DNA of 64,000 nucleotides from Multifurca ochricompacta (lineage: Eukaryota; Basidiomycota; Agaricomycetes; Russulales; Russulaceae). Position 1 is the first letter of the stretch. Each line of letters opens with the position of its first letter. The notes under the pieces were generated by a model. That model saw only the letters and a program-made list of their open reading frames with translations, searched no databases and was not told the origin of the DNA. The translations under genes and the position numbers were made by a program. The stretch spans positions 434,001 to 498,000 of the forward strand of contig WTXG01000012.1 in the NCBI GenBank assembly GCA_022496185.1, written 5' to 3'. Below are positions 23,820 through 36,033 of this stretch, one piece after another.

Positions 23820-26800
23820 TACGGTTCACAAGGTCTGGCTCTGGAGAAAGTTCAGTGAGAATGGGTGAGCTTTTATAGATGTACTGAAAAGTGTGCTGAG
23901 GAATTGGATGGGGTAGATTTAAAGCGCGAGGATGTAGCCCTTGTTGTTATTGCTCGCAACATGACTGGCGGGACTCGAGTCCAACAGCAACGGGCAAACA
24001 GGCAACCCCGAGAGAGACCGGCGCATGAATGTTTCCGCTTCCGCTTCCACTTCCATACTTCCAGATATCTTGATATTGATACAAATTTTCGCTTCCACTC
24101 CCTCTCCTGCTTCTTCTTCTTCTAGATGTTGGATCAGATGGAAAAAAAAAAGGTGACACATTATCATTATGAACATTAAAAATAAATATTGAGACCCTCA
24201 GGTTTACCAGTAGGTCGCGCTAATCTTCGTCGTGTTGTCTTATCATATCGTGGGTCAGGTTTTGGTCCTTCCGAGCCTTTCGTCCGCTTCCCCATCTGAA
24301 CCTACCAATTACGAATCCAATCTAATCAGTATCCCCCTCACGTAGCTCTACTGAATCAGTACCCCCATTAGACAAACCAACCAGGTAAAGTGAGGATGTC
24401 AGCATGGCCGTCTCAGTGGTTTATGGTTCCTCAGCACTCAATCAACATACCCCGTTATGGCCAATATAGTTCTTCTCTGTAAAAGTCTTTGCGGTGCCTT
24501 TACAATGGCCAACACCAGGGACTCTACTAGACTCCGAAGAGGCCCAGACACTCCTTTCTCTCGTTACTTTATTCAGTCATGACTGGGGAACCCTTTCTCA
24601 CAACGAAGGAAGATGACCCAAATCCGGTGGATCACCAGGGGTGACTCTGCTGTTGACTCTCTGCTCTGCAATCACTACCATGTGGATCTGCGACCACCTT
24701 CCGCCGACCCCGTGGAACAGTCCGACTTGGTCACTGAGGCTATATAAAATCGATGCGAACTATAGGCGTGGCTTTATCTGTGTGCATCCTCTCCCCCATA
24801 AAGGTACCAGGTGCCAGTCAGTCGCGACGAAGTCATTCACCGTCACTTGTGTCAACTTCACATAGCATACACGCATTTCGAAACGTAGTCACACTACAAT
24901 CAGTAAATCATAAGGGGTTTAAATATGAGACTGTAAATATTGATAGATTAAATGATCATCATTACTTCATCACAAGTTTTTGTTCTATCTGTTGACAAAA
25001 TGGACTGTTTTTGACAAACTGCTATGTTTTTTAAAATAAAAAACCCCCCCATGGATTGACTCTCTCTGGTGATTTTTTGAGGCTCCAACTACTTCTGTAT
25101 TGTGATGGTGTCCTGCCAGTGACATGCTGGTGGAGGGTTTTTTTTCAAAAAGTTCATAATCATATCATCTCATCATATCGGTTGATTGAGTGGACGCATG
25201 GAAAACACCTCAAATATAGATTTGGCCATTACAACTACACAGCACCATGGATGGGCTTTGTTTTTTTTTGTAGACATAGTTTAGGTACAAGAAAAGGTAC
25301 CTATGCTGTCTGTTCTTTTTTTTAATTTCCATATTGAAGGATGAGAGCCATTCAAAATTTGCTGTCTGCCCGTCTCCGTCTCGTCTCCTAGTGTTTCAGT
25401 CCCACTGAGCCCAGTGATTCTCTATACCTGACCGCCATAAACGTCGATTCGCGAAGAGATGAATTATAAAAATCTGCAAGCATCCTCCAAGTGCACAGCA
25501 CCCCAAAATTCCGATTGTCTAGTACGTCCCCGTTCTTTCGTCTAATTTGTACTGACCTGTGGTTAGTGTCAACCCTTAAGGATTTTTTTTTTACCTGGGC
25601 CACAGGTGACGCACATTTTCCAAGGCAATTCAAATACAGTCGAGCGAACAGCTAATTGCAGCCACCGCATCCATCTCCTTGTATAACTAGCTTGAACATC
25701 CGGACATGGATCATAGTGTACGAGGTCGAGGCTAACCTCCCACTACTCCTATCAAGTTACTTGAGATTCCCCTTTCCTCTTTCTCAAGAAGATGGGATCA
25801 TGTAGAGATGCTTAGCAGGGTCCCGTTTACATCATATTCCACCATCACCCATTTTGTCCCAACCATACCTCGGAATCCGCAACATTCAACCGTGGCGATA
25901 GGGTGCGGCACCTCGTCAGAGATACCCTCATCAGCTAATTCTACCGCGGAACAAACCGAGAGGAAGGTCAATTCAGCAAGGGGAGAGGGGGTCGAGGGGT
26001 CGAGGACAAATGATGTCAGGGTAGCCTGAGGCGCGAAGTTCTAAACGATAGCCCTATCTCGAATGTTCCGTAGTGATCTTGATGGGCAAAGCAGTGGTCT
26101 TGAAGGCTCCTTACCACAGCGACAATGTAGATGTCGTTCTGTTGGAGATAAAGATAAGACTTTCCCAAGCCGTAGCACAACTCAGCACTTCTCTCCACAC
26201 GTACCGCCTGATTGCGATGTTTTCGAAGTAATTAAAAATAAAAATCTAATATCCGAAGTTGGACGCTACTGGACAAGTCCACACCCCTTGTGCTCTATCA
26301 TCATAATCTATTTTCATATTCGTATCCGGCACGAGCACGAGACAGACTTGGTTCGAGCTTCTCGCCCTGTCTCGAATCCAATACCCGAATCAATCTATGT
26401 ATTCCCGGTACGATGCGCAGGTTGTTCTATGTTGGTTTGTGCACGGCCTTGTAATCCTATGCTTATCTGGCTAGACCGCGATCTTACTTTACAGAAACCC
26501 GCCTTTGGATATTTTCGGTTATCCTGTCTGTCCCATAACTCTGGAGCTGTGTTCCCAAGGCGGTCAGGGACCAAGGAGTTCCTATCGGTGGCGCGGAATC
26601 CTCATATACCGTTGAAAGGGAGGAATACCTGAGGAATCGCACCCAGAAGGTTGAGAATCACAAGATCAATCGAGCGCCCTTTTATTATACAATTTCGTTT
26701 GAGTGGAGAATTGGGCACGTCTACTCGATGATCTGTCCAAGGGGCTGTTGTCTTTGCTCAACACCACTCAGCGAGAGCAGCTGCAGTCAATATAATGATA

Positions 26801-27031
26801 GCGCAAGTTGGGTAGCTCCCGCAGATATCCGAATGAGGAACTCGCGATACGGGATCGGTCTGCCCAGGTGGATATACCTGGACAACCAAGTCGAGGGTTT
26901 AAAGTGTAGGTCGCAGTCGACGTTCTCAACCCGCTTAGATTCTTTTGTTATGACGATGAATAAGGAGCGAATTTAAGTGCAGCCTTTCGGAGTGACCTAC
27001 ATGCAAACACTTTCCATCATTGTCATCATGA
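23820..27031. other. 3.2-kb region without a recognisable gene
   Basis: Short open frames on both strands show no start-splice logic and no family motif. A CTTCC-rich stretch (24,032-24,060) and an AT-rich block (24,880-25,340) with poly-T runs stand out. I saw no paired LTRs, TIRs or conserved transposase words, so old degraded insertions are possible but unsupported. Confidence 0.5.
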
Positions 27032-29201
27032 TCAGTTAACTAGTACAGCGTCAATCTCGTCTCTCCACCTCTTTTGAAGGTTAATTGACTCGAGGAATAT
27101 CCTATATTTCACTTCTAACAACCTCTTTTCCTTATCTCCCGCGACGGGGTGCACGACTTTTGCGAGCGGCGTCATTTCTTGCATGATGTCCCAGAGTGCA
27201 GTTGCCGGGTCTGCCGGGTCACGTATCGTCGCGAACCGACCTAACATTGCAGCACCCAGCACCACCGAAGCACTATGCGAACGTGGGAGCACTACTGGCA
27301 TGTTGCATGTGTTCGCTAACAGGCGCATGAGTGCGACGTTCTGGGCCTGCGAGCCAGAGAGGTATAGTGCACGAATAGAGTGTCCGGCAGCGTTGAGCTT
27401 GTCGATAATATGTCTGGTCTGAAGAGCAATTGCCTCTAGAGCGAGAGCATATTTACGAGCAAGATCGTGCAGGGAAGAGTCCTGGCCACGCGTTATAATG
27501 AGCAAGTGATTACGATTTTGAACGGGAACACTGACAAGAGTGAGTCCCACGATGGACCCGCGCATGCGTGAATCCGCGATAGGAGAGCGGTTACCTTGAA
27601 CCATGCGTCCCGTAAGATATAATCATACAAGTCGTTATGGTTATGGCACGAACCATGCAGATCTGGGTAGAAGTGCATATGGGCTATCACTTCAGTCCAT
27701 GATTCAGCACCTTCGGCCAGACGGATGTCTTCGAGTGTCTCCCGCAAAGCTGAGGAGACTAGATATCAAGAGAGCCGGCGAATAACGAGGTCGTAACAAA
27801 CCATCGTGGATGTTTTTGTTTTGATTTTGCGCAATATTTTTGAGCTCTTGATGCGCAGAATGCGTAGAAATGACGAAGTCGATGAGCTGTATATAACGTT
27901 CAATTGAGTGTGCGGGTATAGAAGTTTGAGGACGCACCTGCCCTGTAGAGGACTGGCCACCTTCATTCATCCACCAACTAGGAAACACAGCGTCCTGCAT
28001 GATTTGTCAGTGTCAGATAAAAGGAGGCACTTAGTAGAGGCCGGAGTGAGAGCAACTTACTTTATAGGGTCCCCAAACGCCCTGGACGAAAACCCCTTCC
28101 TTGCTCTGCAACGGTCGCATGAATATACTGAGGACTGGATTACCATGCCTGGTATCTATACCTGAACGAGGTGACAGGTGCTCGTTCCGGCAACAGCAGC
28201 AAGCCTATGAGCAGATTCGTCCAGGGATACGGAGGGGGAGACTTCGCCATCTGCTTCATGTCGAGCGGCAATGGTTCCGAGCCATCCAGCGTACCTTTTC
28301 TCAGGTCTTAGCAGCCCCGCAACATCTTGGGAAAGAGAATGAAGCGCACGCGTCAATGACCCCGCTACCGACAGGGGTGCCAGGCTCCAAACCGAGTTCC
28401 TCTGCCGCGCGCATTGTCAGTCCACCGCCGACGGGTTTGCCGGCGGTCAACACATCAGTTCCCAAAGCAATAAACTCGTTTTGCACAAGTACGTCGAGCC
28501 CGATTTGCGACATAAATGCGCGATCCCAGCCATTCTCAGGAATGTACGTGCATTTGCACGTGAGCGAGCAGAGCGAACGCGTTCGCGCATCTGTCGCACG
28601 GTACGTAAGGAAATCAGGGAGATCGAAAAATTGGCAGCGTTCAAAACGTTTGGCGACCATGAAACGCTTCAGCCATAATATTTTTGGGATCTCCATCTCG
28701 AGCTAAGGGAGAAGGAGCCTTCTAGTTAGCGTACGAAGCCTGAGGCGCTGAGAGGACATACGCTTATAGTCCCTCCGACATAATCTAGTACGGGAGAGCC
28801 AGTAGCATTGATGAGCTCAGCCTCTTTCTCTGCTCGATGGTCTGCCCAGAGGATGATGTTGCGTTCTCCAGGTTCCCCGAGCTGCGCACCACGAGTAACC
28901 GTGATGGGTTCTCCCTCCCAACTGGTCACCGCGAGTGAGCAAGTCGCGTCGAAGCCGATACCTTTGACAAGTTCGGGTGGAACCTTTGACTGAGAAATCA
29001 CCTCCCGCACGGCAATGCAAATGCTTTCCAAACATCATCAGTAGACTGCTCAAAGATACGATGGTCGGTTTGATCTCGCCAGGTCTTGGTATCTTGAGAA
29101 GCGGATGCAAGGACTGTGCCATCTTTGTTGACTAGTGCGGCACGTGCAGAACCAGTGCCAACGTCTATACCGAGATAGTAGCTAACTTTTGAGGACGCCA
29201 T
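27032..29201 (-). CDS. FGGY-family carbohydrate (ribulose-type) kinase, one-base frame break
   Basis: Nine exons on the minus strand: 28762-29201, 28350-28702, 28162-28294, 28061-28105, 27938-27994, 27802-27886, 27654-27749, 27536-27594 and 27032-27481, about 572 residues. It starts YYLGIDVGTGSARAAL, the phosphate-1 loop of FGGY kinases. It then has KGIGFDATCSLAV, the ILWADHRAEKEA substrate segment, GGTISLEMEIPKILWLKRFM, VAGTSTCHL, GPYKDAVFPSWWMNEGGQSSTG and YLSGSQAQN near the end. The closest group is Ydr109c/human FGGY, which phosphorylates D-ribulose and repairs sugar. Frame is lost near 29,022-29,024 between DDVWKA and ICIAVREV, with no room for an intron; a single missing base explains it. 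Downstream exons are all clean. Confidence 0.85.
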
Positions 29202-30405
29202 GGATACTCAGGCCTAATGCATGTATGCTGTGGTGGAGAGAGAGGAAGTCGTTACTGATAGCGGGTGGGTGCTACCCGTGAACCCGGACCGGTCCAATAG
29301 AATGACCAGACCATGTGTCCAACTCTCGCATGGTAACATATCCCGTTCGCTGTCAAACGCATGGGTTGCGAATTTACACGCTTTTACAACTACCGACTCT
29401 CAATACTACGGAGAATGGGCTATGGGCTACAGAAAGTTCACAAGGGACTGTTGAAAGATCAATCTTCTTCAGTAGCTAAGGCATCTTGACGTAAGCGTCT
29501 CGATATGGATAAGTAAGAGAACCAACAGATGTTCAGTCATCCACGGGTGTCAGAGATGGTTTCTTCGAAACCACTTCCAAGGGGGTTGGATTGATCGCAA
29601 CCGGATGGCTCAGGCCGGGTTCTAGTGAGTCTCGGGAAAAATTCATATTTGTGTCAAGGACAGAGACATCCAAATTCCCGCTTCTAGTTCACCCTCGCAA
29701 CATCGATCTCGTGGTAAAAAGGTGAACGTGGTAGGCCATATTTCAGTGCGATAAAAGAGCACTTATATGAGGTTGGAGATCTGAGCAGGCAGCAATGGGC
29801 TCGCCAGGGCGGAGAGTTTGACATGCAGGGGGGTGGGGGAAGGATGACGCCATCCAGATGCCGCGGTACTTGATAATGGGATTTATAATTCAGCTCTAGG
29901 TCAGCCCAGCCGTATTACAAGAATTGTTGAGGGCACTGGCAGTGCATTCATGAAACGGACCTGAATGGATTCTTTATAGGGCTCGGAACTGCAGTGGGGC
30001 CAGGAAATTTATGAAAGGGGTCAGCGCCCAATGATGCATTTTATAACGTAGCCACATCGTCCAATAACCAGTAACTTGAAAATCACAAGCGAGCAGCCGT
30101 ACAGGTCAGTTTCGCGCGTGATACGTATAGGGGTGAGAATGATCTAGAAGTGTTGATCTGGAAGTGTTGAGGTTCGTACGAGGTACGGGGAAGAGTTGGG
30201 CCAGCTGACTATGTGGTCATTAGAAACGCGGCGGACACCTGTTCTCGAAACGAAGAGCCTTGCCACTACGGTATCTGAGGAACAGTCAAAATTATGGTAA
30301 TCCTCAGGGGCAAACCAAGTGAGAAACTTACGCGATCCAAACGCATAGCTCTCGCTCACCGTGCACATCGACAACGAGTGAGGCTATCGTGAGTATGCGC
30401 GATGC
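29202..30405. other. Intergenic region between FGGY kinase and PIG-A genes
   Basis: No conserved open frame. The left part is the probable promoter of the FGGY kinase; the right part is the 3' flank of the GPI3 gene. Nothing repetitive was recognised. Confidence 0.45.
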
Positions 30406-32321
30406 TCAGGTATGGTCGTATCCAGCGATCTGTGGTAGATCGAGCATCAGTGTTCGTCAAGTTACAGCAGGTAAGGATATTTACCTTTGCAAAACGTGTT
30501 GCATCCCATGTCACGTTAACATAGTCAATATTCTCTCGAGGCATCCACCATTCGAGGAACGCGAAAAACAAACAATCGACAATTAGGATCATTGTGTAGA
30601 TGGGCCCCACAAATGGACCCAAACCCATTGTTCTATTGTATATCACTGTCTTGATAGATTCTCACAAGGGAAATAAGAGGGGCATACCTTTGGATCCGTA
30701 TCCACAGCGGATATGGAAGAGTTGTGAGCACTTCACGATAGACGGCCTCTGTGCGCTCTGCAACCCTTGCCCAATCATAAAATGCGCGAATTTTTTCATG
30801 TGCGCGGTGCGGATCATGTTCCCCTCGTGAAATGTGTGCAATTGCCTCTGACATCGCACGGAACACGTCTAAATCGAGATCAGTAATGAGTGTTTCAGGA
30901 TGTCTGGATGGCGTACCATCTGCAGTAGGAGCGGCAAATGAGATCATATCTTCTGGGAGGATCTCGGGTACGCCACCAACGCGAGTGGAGACTACATGCA
31001 AGCCAGCACAGGCGGCTTCTAAGATGGCAATACCAAAGGCCTCGGTGAGAGATGTATTCAAAAAGATGGAGCCTTGGCGTAGAACCTGCATCTCGTCGAG
31101 TTAGATGGACTGAACTGAACTAAAAGGTAAAGGAGAATGCGCGCACGGAGGGCACGTCCCGGTGTGCAATGGGGCCGAGTAAAGTGATGCGATCTTGCAA
31201 GAAATGGATTTCCCGCATTTGGAGGAGATCGACCATCTTAGGGCCGTGACCACCTTAAGAAGAAATGAAGTATGAGAGGATGACGTAACGAAAGAAATCA
31301 CATGAAAATGAAAGGTACGGTACACACCAACAACAAAACGAACGTTTGGAAATGCAGCGCATATACGTGGGGCAGTTGCCACAAGGAGATCAACTCCCTT
31401 TCTGTATGCCAGACGTGAAATGACAACAACGGTTACTACATGAATAAAGAAAGGTCAGTCAGTCAGGCATGAGCTGGTAGAATGGATATGGATGTGGATA
31501 TCCAGTTACGATGAATCGTGAAGACTAACTCGTGTCTGTGGGGAGCGCAGAAGGCACAGGGCGAAAGTGATCCGCGACTATTGCATTGGGGATAACGTAA
31601 ACCGACTTTGGTGGGAGGTTAGCGCGCAGGACCGTATTTTCACGTCTGAGAAACGACGCGTTCAGGCTTGCGAAAGACAGCACGGGACGTTGTTGGGTAT
31701 GCATGCATGTCCTTACCCTATGTGGGAAACACAGATAGCAGCGTCTACGTTTCGAAGCATTCCCTCGAGAAGCTTGTTGGTCAGAATGCTGGCAGCATCG
31801 GCAAAACCGAATAAACTATGATCGGTGAAAACGGTGCGAACGCCAAGTAGATGCGCATGCAAGATGCCCTCGTGTCCAAGAGAAGATAAGCTGGCATGCG
31901 AGTGAATGAGGGTGATTCGCTCGCGGAGGACAATAGTACGGAGGTAGGGTAGAAAAGTGAGAAAGTTGGGCAACGTAGCAGATGAAACAAGGGTCGGAAA
32001 GGGAATATGATAAACTTTTAACCCTGGTACGAGCCAGCGTATGCCAACACGATCAGGTGAATGACTATGAGTGATGACAATAACCTTCAAGAAATTCCGT
32101 CAGAAAATAAAATTGAAATTAGTCAGAAAAAGGTTGACTACCTTGTGTCCCCTGCGGATGAGCGAAGCGCCAAGCATGTAAATATGGTTCTCGACTCCTC
32201 CAACATCTGGGTGAAAGAAATCGGAGATCATACTGGGGAGGAGTAAGGAGTGACTAAACTGATGGGGTAGTAGACTCCAAGACACCCACGCAATAGATAG
32301 TGAAGATTGAGTAGTTTCCAT
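30406..32321 (-). CDS. GPI3: GPI anchor N-acetylglucosaminyltransferase catalytic subunit (PIG-A/Gpi3)
   Basis: Nine inferred exons (32284-32321, 32142-32232, 31717-32084, 31530-31645, 31328-31435, 31147-31253, 30688-31085, 30485-30632, 30406-30429; minus) give about 465 residues. GT4 fold: [82 protein letters not shown], and the EX7E motif EAFGIAILE followed by [18 protein letters not shown]-terminal transmembrane segment ([19 protein letters not shown]) anchors it to the ER, where it transfers GlcNAc to phosphatidylinositol. The first intron is a weak-donor choice (read-through is also open), and the last exon of seven codons is tentative. Confidence 0.87.
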
Positions 32322-32565
32322 TGTAAATAAATCTAGCGTTGGCCGTCAATTCTTTCGACACGCGTAACAGAAACAGAAACAGTTAAATTCTCTTCTGTCG
32401 TGTCGTATCGTATCGTATCGTCTGTGTGACGCACGCACGCGCCAATTCGCGTACTTACAAGTGGGTCACCTTCCCACGGGCAGGAAGGTAGGGGTTTAGT
32501 CTGCTCCTCAAGTACCAGCGATGGGTCGCAATGAAACAGTGCTTTGGATCTCCACATCTCCTTAG
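32322..32565. promoter_or_regulatory. Divergent promoter GPI3 / DAGL-type lipase
   Basis: The gap is 244 bp between divergent starts. It carries a tandem gtatc run (cgtatcgtatcgtatcgt, about 32,404-32,421) and acgcacgcacgcg near 32,430. Shared control is inferred from spacing only. Confidence 0.45.
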
Positions 32566-35176
32566 ATGAACATCGTCAACTCGTTTCTTGACAAGTACGG
32601 TCGATTTGGCCTTGATGCAGCCACTGCAGCGACAACGGTCGGGTTTGCTGCAGCCAAAGCCACCACAACGCTGGGCGTACGTCGTCAACTTTCTATCTTT
32701 TCTTTCCTCAGCTCTCAGCCTGTTCACCGTCCTGTGTGATCTCCTACAGTTCAGCATCACCCGTAGTATAACAATGACAACAGTAGGGGTCGCAGGATCA
32801 GCTCTCGACCTTGCTCTAGGAGAGAAACTTGGCGCTAGCGTCGCCCTCATCCGTGCAACCACCGTTACCCTCGCAGCTGCAGAGCAGCTCGCCCTTGTTC
32901 CCATCTTTGTCGGGGAGAGCCTTACGTCCGCTTCCCTTATCGCGGCCTATAGTTCCATCGACGCCCTCTCTTCTCTTTTCCCCGGAGGCGAGGAAACCTC
33001 CTTCTCCATCGCCTCTTTTATTAATCTCATGCGTAATGACTGGAATAACCCCGAACTTGGGGAACATCTTCCAGAGGAACACTTTACCGTCGGAGAGGCC
33101 GCTCGCGCCCTTTTCGCTTGGGGCACTCTTCAGGGTGTTACTTATGACTGGCAAGTCACTAAATGGTCCAAGTATTTAAGTGAGATCCCCCGCACAGACC
33201 CAATCCCCGACAATCATACCCGGATACGACACAATTCTATTATCAATGTCACCGGAGAAGTCATACTTCCGGGCAACAACGGCCAACTTCTCACCGCGGA
33301 TATCACGCGCGACGTGACCATAGCAGACAGCCTCGCCGTTGTCCCCCGCCACCCCAACATGCCGCCCCCGCCACCCCGGCCGAACTACGTGTCCAAGAGC
33401 AACCTCAGGCATACACTCCGCCGGCTCTCCAAAATGTGCCTCGCAGGATATGGTGGTGCTTCACTCCTTTTTTTCGGTGTCCCTCCGAAGCCACCAATCA
33501 ACAGCAAAGCCGCGGAGAAAGCGACGCTTGAGGCAGCCGTCGAGGAGTCCGAGAAGGTCCAGGATGACATGCCCAGCCAGAGCCAGACATACCCGTGGTG
33601 GTCGATGCTTCTTGGCCGACATGACCACGACATCTTCCTGCACTATGCCAGTGGTGGCACACGCGGGACGGATGTTACAGCCGTTATTGGGGATGAAGCA
33701 CGTATGCCGCGCTTCTGGGTGCTTACCGACCACTCGCGACAGCAGATCGTACTCGTCTTCCGTGGCACGATGACCCTCAATGAGGTTGCGGTCGACCTAA
33801 CCTGCGAGCCGGAGGAGTTCGAACCTGCTTGCGCGGACGACGACGACGAAGAGGAGGACTATATCTCCGATGGCGAGGATGATTACCGTGGCGATGAGGA
33901 GTTGTAAGCGACGCCGGCGCCGACCCGGATATGGCTGAAGACTCTGGCATGCCCGGATCAATGTCATCGGGGAGCGAGCGGACGCTACGTGTTCCGGCCC
34001 CGCGCCGGAGACTTCGAAGCGCCTCCTTCCGGTCCGTCACATCGTTCGAAGAGAAACACCGTTATCTGGTTCACGGCGGTATCCTTAAAATGTCTCTTGC
34101 GATGGGCGGTCGAGGCCGACCGGTCTTCACCGCTGTGAAAGAGGCACTGTCTCGGAACCAGGGTTACGGCAAGTCTCGTCCATGGCTCTCACGAGTGGCG
34201 CCAGTCTGATTTCGTAGATTTGGTAATGTGTGGTCATAGTCTTGGGGCGGGTGTAGCGGGTGTCCTGGGTTTGGTACGTCACTTTTAAGCTGGTGACACC
34301 GGATACATGCGATAAACTGAAGCGATAACGTAAAGAAATGGGCCGACCCCAAGACATGCCTCACAGCACGGTCGAGCGGCCTTCCCGTGGGCAGGCGTGT
34401 CTCTGTCTATTGCTTCGCCCCACCGTAAGTGGTCCGCGCTTCCCTCTTTCCCCAAGCCCCCAGCCTCAGGTGACTTAGCTTCTGACCCTTTTACGTTAAA
34501 TCTCAGAGCCGCATACGACCCCCACCTCTGCGAGCTCTCGAAGAACCTGATCACGTCTTTCGTTTACTCCCACGACCTCGTATCGCGCCTCTCTCTTGGT
34601 GCTCTGCGCGACATGTCCCGCGCCGCCGTCTGGCTCTGTAAAGCCGAGGCAGAGGGCCGTCCGGAAGGCTACAACGGCATCACACGTCGTGCGCTCCGAC
34701 ACAAAATGGGCTTTGGTTCACGCGATGATCCGATCTGGGTGTGTCTCCTCTTACCTCCTTCTTGCGCTCCATGTTATTACAATCCGCTCACGAGTACGCA
34801 CCCGCATGCAGTTCCTGTCCATCCGTAAGACGCTGGAGGCGAACATGCCATTACACAATCTCTACCCACCGGGGCGCGTTCTATGGGCTGTACGCGATTC
34901 GGACGTGTCGTATGCAGCGCCTCCGCCTGCGGAGCGGCGCTACAGTCCCATGGAGGCACTACGCGCGCAGCGGGAGGTGGATGGCATTCGTTTGTTCGAG
35001 GTACTTGACGTCGAGAAAGTATTTACGCAGATTATCTTTGCGCGCGACATGATCAGGCACGTTTATCACGTCTCCCACCTCTTTCCCGCCCAACGGAGGT
35101 ACTGACAACCGTCGTTGATTCGATTAGCTCGCACATGGCACACACGTACGACAAGGTTATTGAGGAGCTCCAGTGA
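32566..35176 (+). CDS. Class 3 lipase, sn1-specific diacylglycerol lipase (DAGL) type
   Basis: Exons 32566-32676, 32750-33903, a third exon ending 34168, 34218-34273, 34336-34424, 34507-34738, 34812-35056 and 35128-35176 give about 709 residues. The N-terminal part carries hydrophobic and glycine-rich helices. The alpha/beta hydrolase core has WVLTDHSRQQIVLVFRGTMT, a CEPEEFEP segment followed by an acidic insert, YLVHGGILKMSLAMG, the nucleophile elbow LVMCGHSLGAGVAG (Ser), and the late VSRLSLGALRDM region typical of DAGL-type lipases. Two introns have GC donors (34169-34217 and 35057-35127), each fixed by frame and by conserved flanking protein. The start of exon 3 is unclear: a GTAAGC donor at 33904 with an acceptor near 33974, or a one-base frame break. 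Confidence 0.83.
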
Positions 35177-35428
35177 AAGTAATAATACATAGAGGGAGGG
35201 GCGATATCCGTCTCTCTCCTCCCACAAAGACGTCGCCTGGCTCAGCATTTGACGCAGCACGCAATTCATTATTTAAACATGTAGTTTATCTGCACAACTA
35301 TATTCATATCTCCTGATATATTTGTCATAAAACGGTACAATAAAAGGGAAGTGAGCACAGTGCGCTTTACTAAAGCCAGCAGCGAGTGATAAAGAACGAA
35401 AATAAATGAAGAGCACTGCACCTGACCG

Positions 35429-36033
35429 TCAATCGACCTCGGTCTGGTCGCGTGGACGGTACTTGATACCCTGAGCCTCGAGTTCCTGCTCGACGTCTTC
35501 TGGAATACGGCCTTTCACGGTGATAGCATACACCCCGCGCACGTATTTATCTAGCAGTGCGGAAAGCATACGGAAACGGTTTGGAAGGAGTAGGACAAAA
35601 TTTAACGCACTTGTTCTCTGCCACCGAGCTACCCAGCTTTTCTCCGGATCAACGACAGCAATGGTCCCGTCAAAGTGTGTCGTTGTACAAGCCTGAATGC
35701 GATCCGGCGAGCCTTTCATCTTTATTTTTTGTATTTTTCATTTTTCACGGGGAGAAACAAAAAAACAAAGAAAGGACGTGTTAGCATGTGTGCACAAACC
35801 ATCACAAAACCAAAACCAGATGTTCCTCCAAATTCAAGAGGGGTGACCACAGAAGGGGAAGGGGAGAAGGGGGATTTAGAATAAAAACATACTTGCATGA
35901 GTTCCTCACAATTCGGACAGCCATTGCGCCGAAAGTCGACGGGGGTCTGTATGATGGAGCAAAGGAGGCAAGCGCGCAAGTTTTTCGATCTAGCCTGGGA
36001 CGGGATAAGGGCGGAAGGGGTCGAAGAAGCCAT
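35429..36033 (-). CDS. SPT4: Transcription elongation factor Spt4
   Basis: Exons 35893-36033, 35611-35719 and 35429-35550 (minus) give 123 residues, the usual Spt4 size. A four-cysteine zinc ribbon opens the protein (RACLLCSIIQTPVDFRRNGC then PNCEEL), followed by the conserved THFDGTIAVVDPEKSWVARW segment and KYVRGVYAITVKG, the strand that pairs with the Spt5 NGN domain. With Spt5 it forms DSIF, the processivity factor of RNA polymerase II in the nucleus. The second intron (35551-35610) is in frame when unspliced except for inserted residues, so read-through models would look plausible but break the Spt5-binding motif. Confidence 0.94.

Noticed and set aside
23865..24125. Open frame with phenylalanine-rich end
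   Set aside because: Follows a CTTCC simple repeat; no conserved motif.
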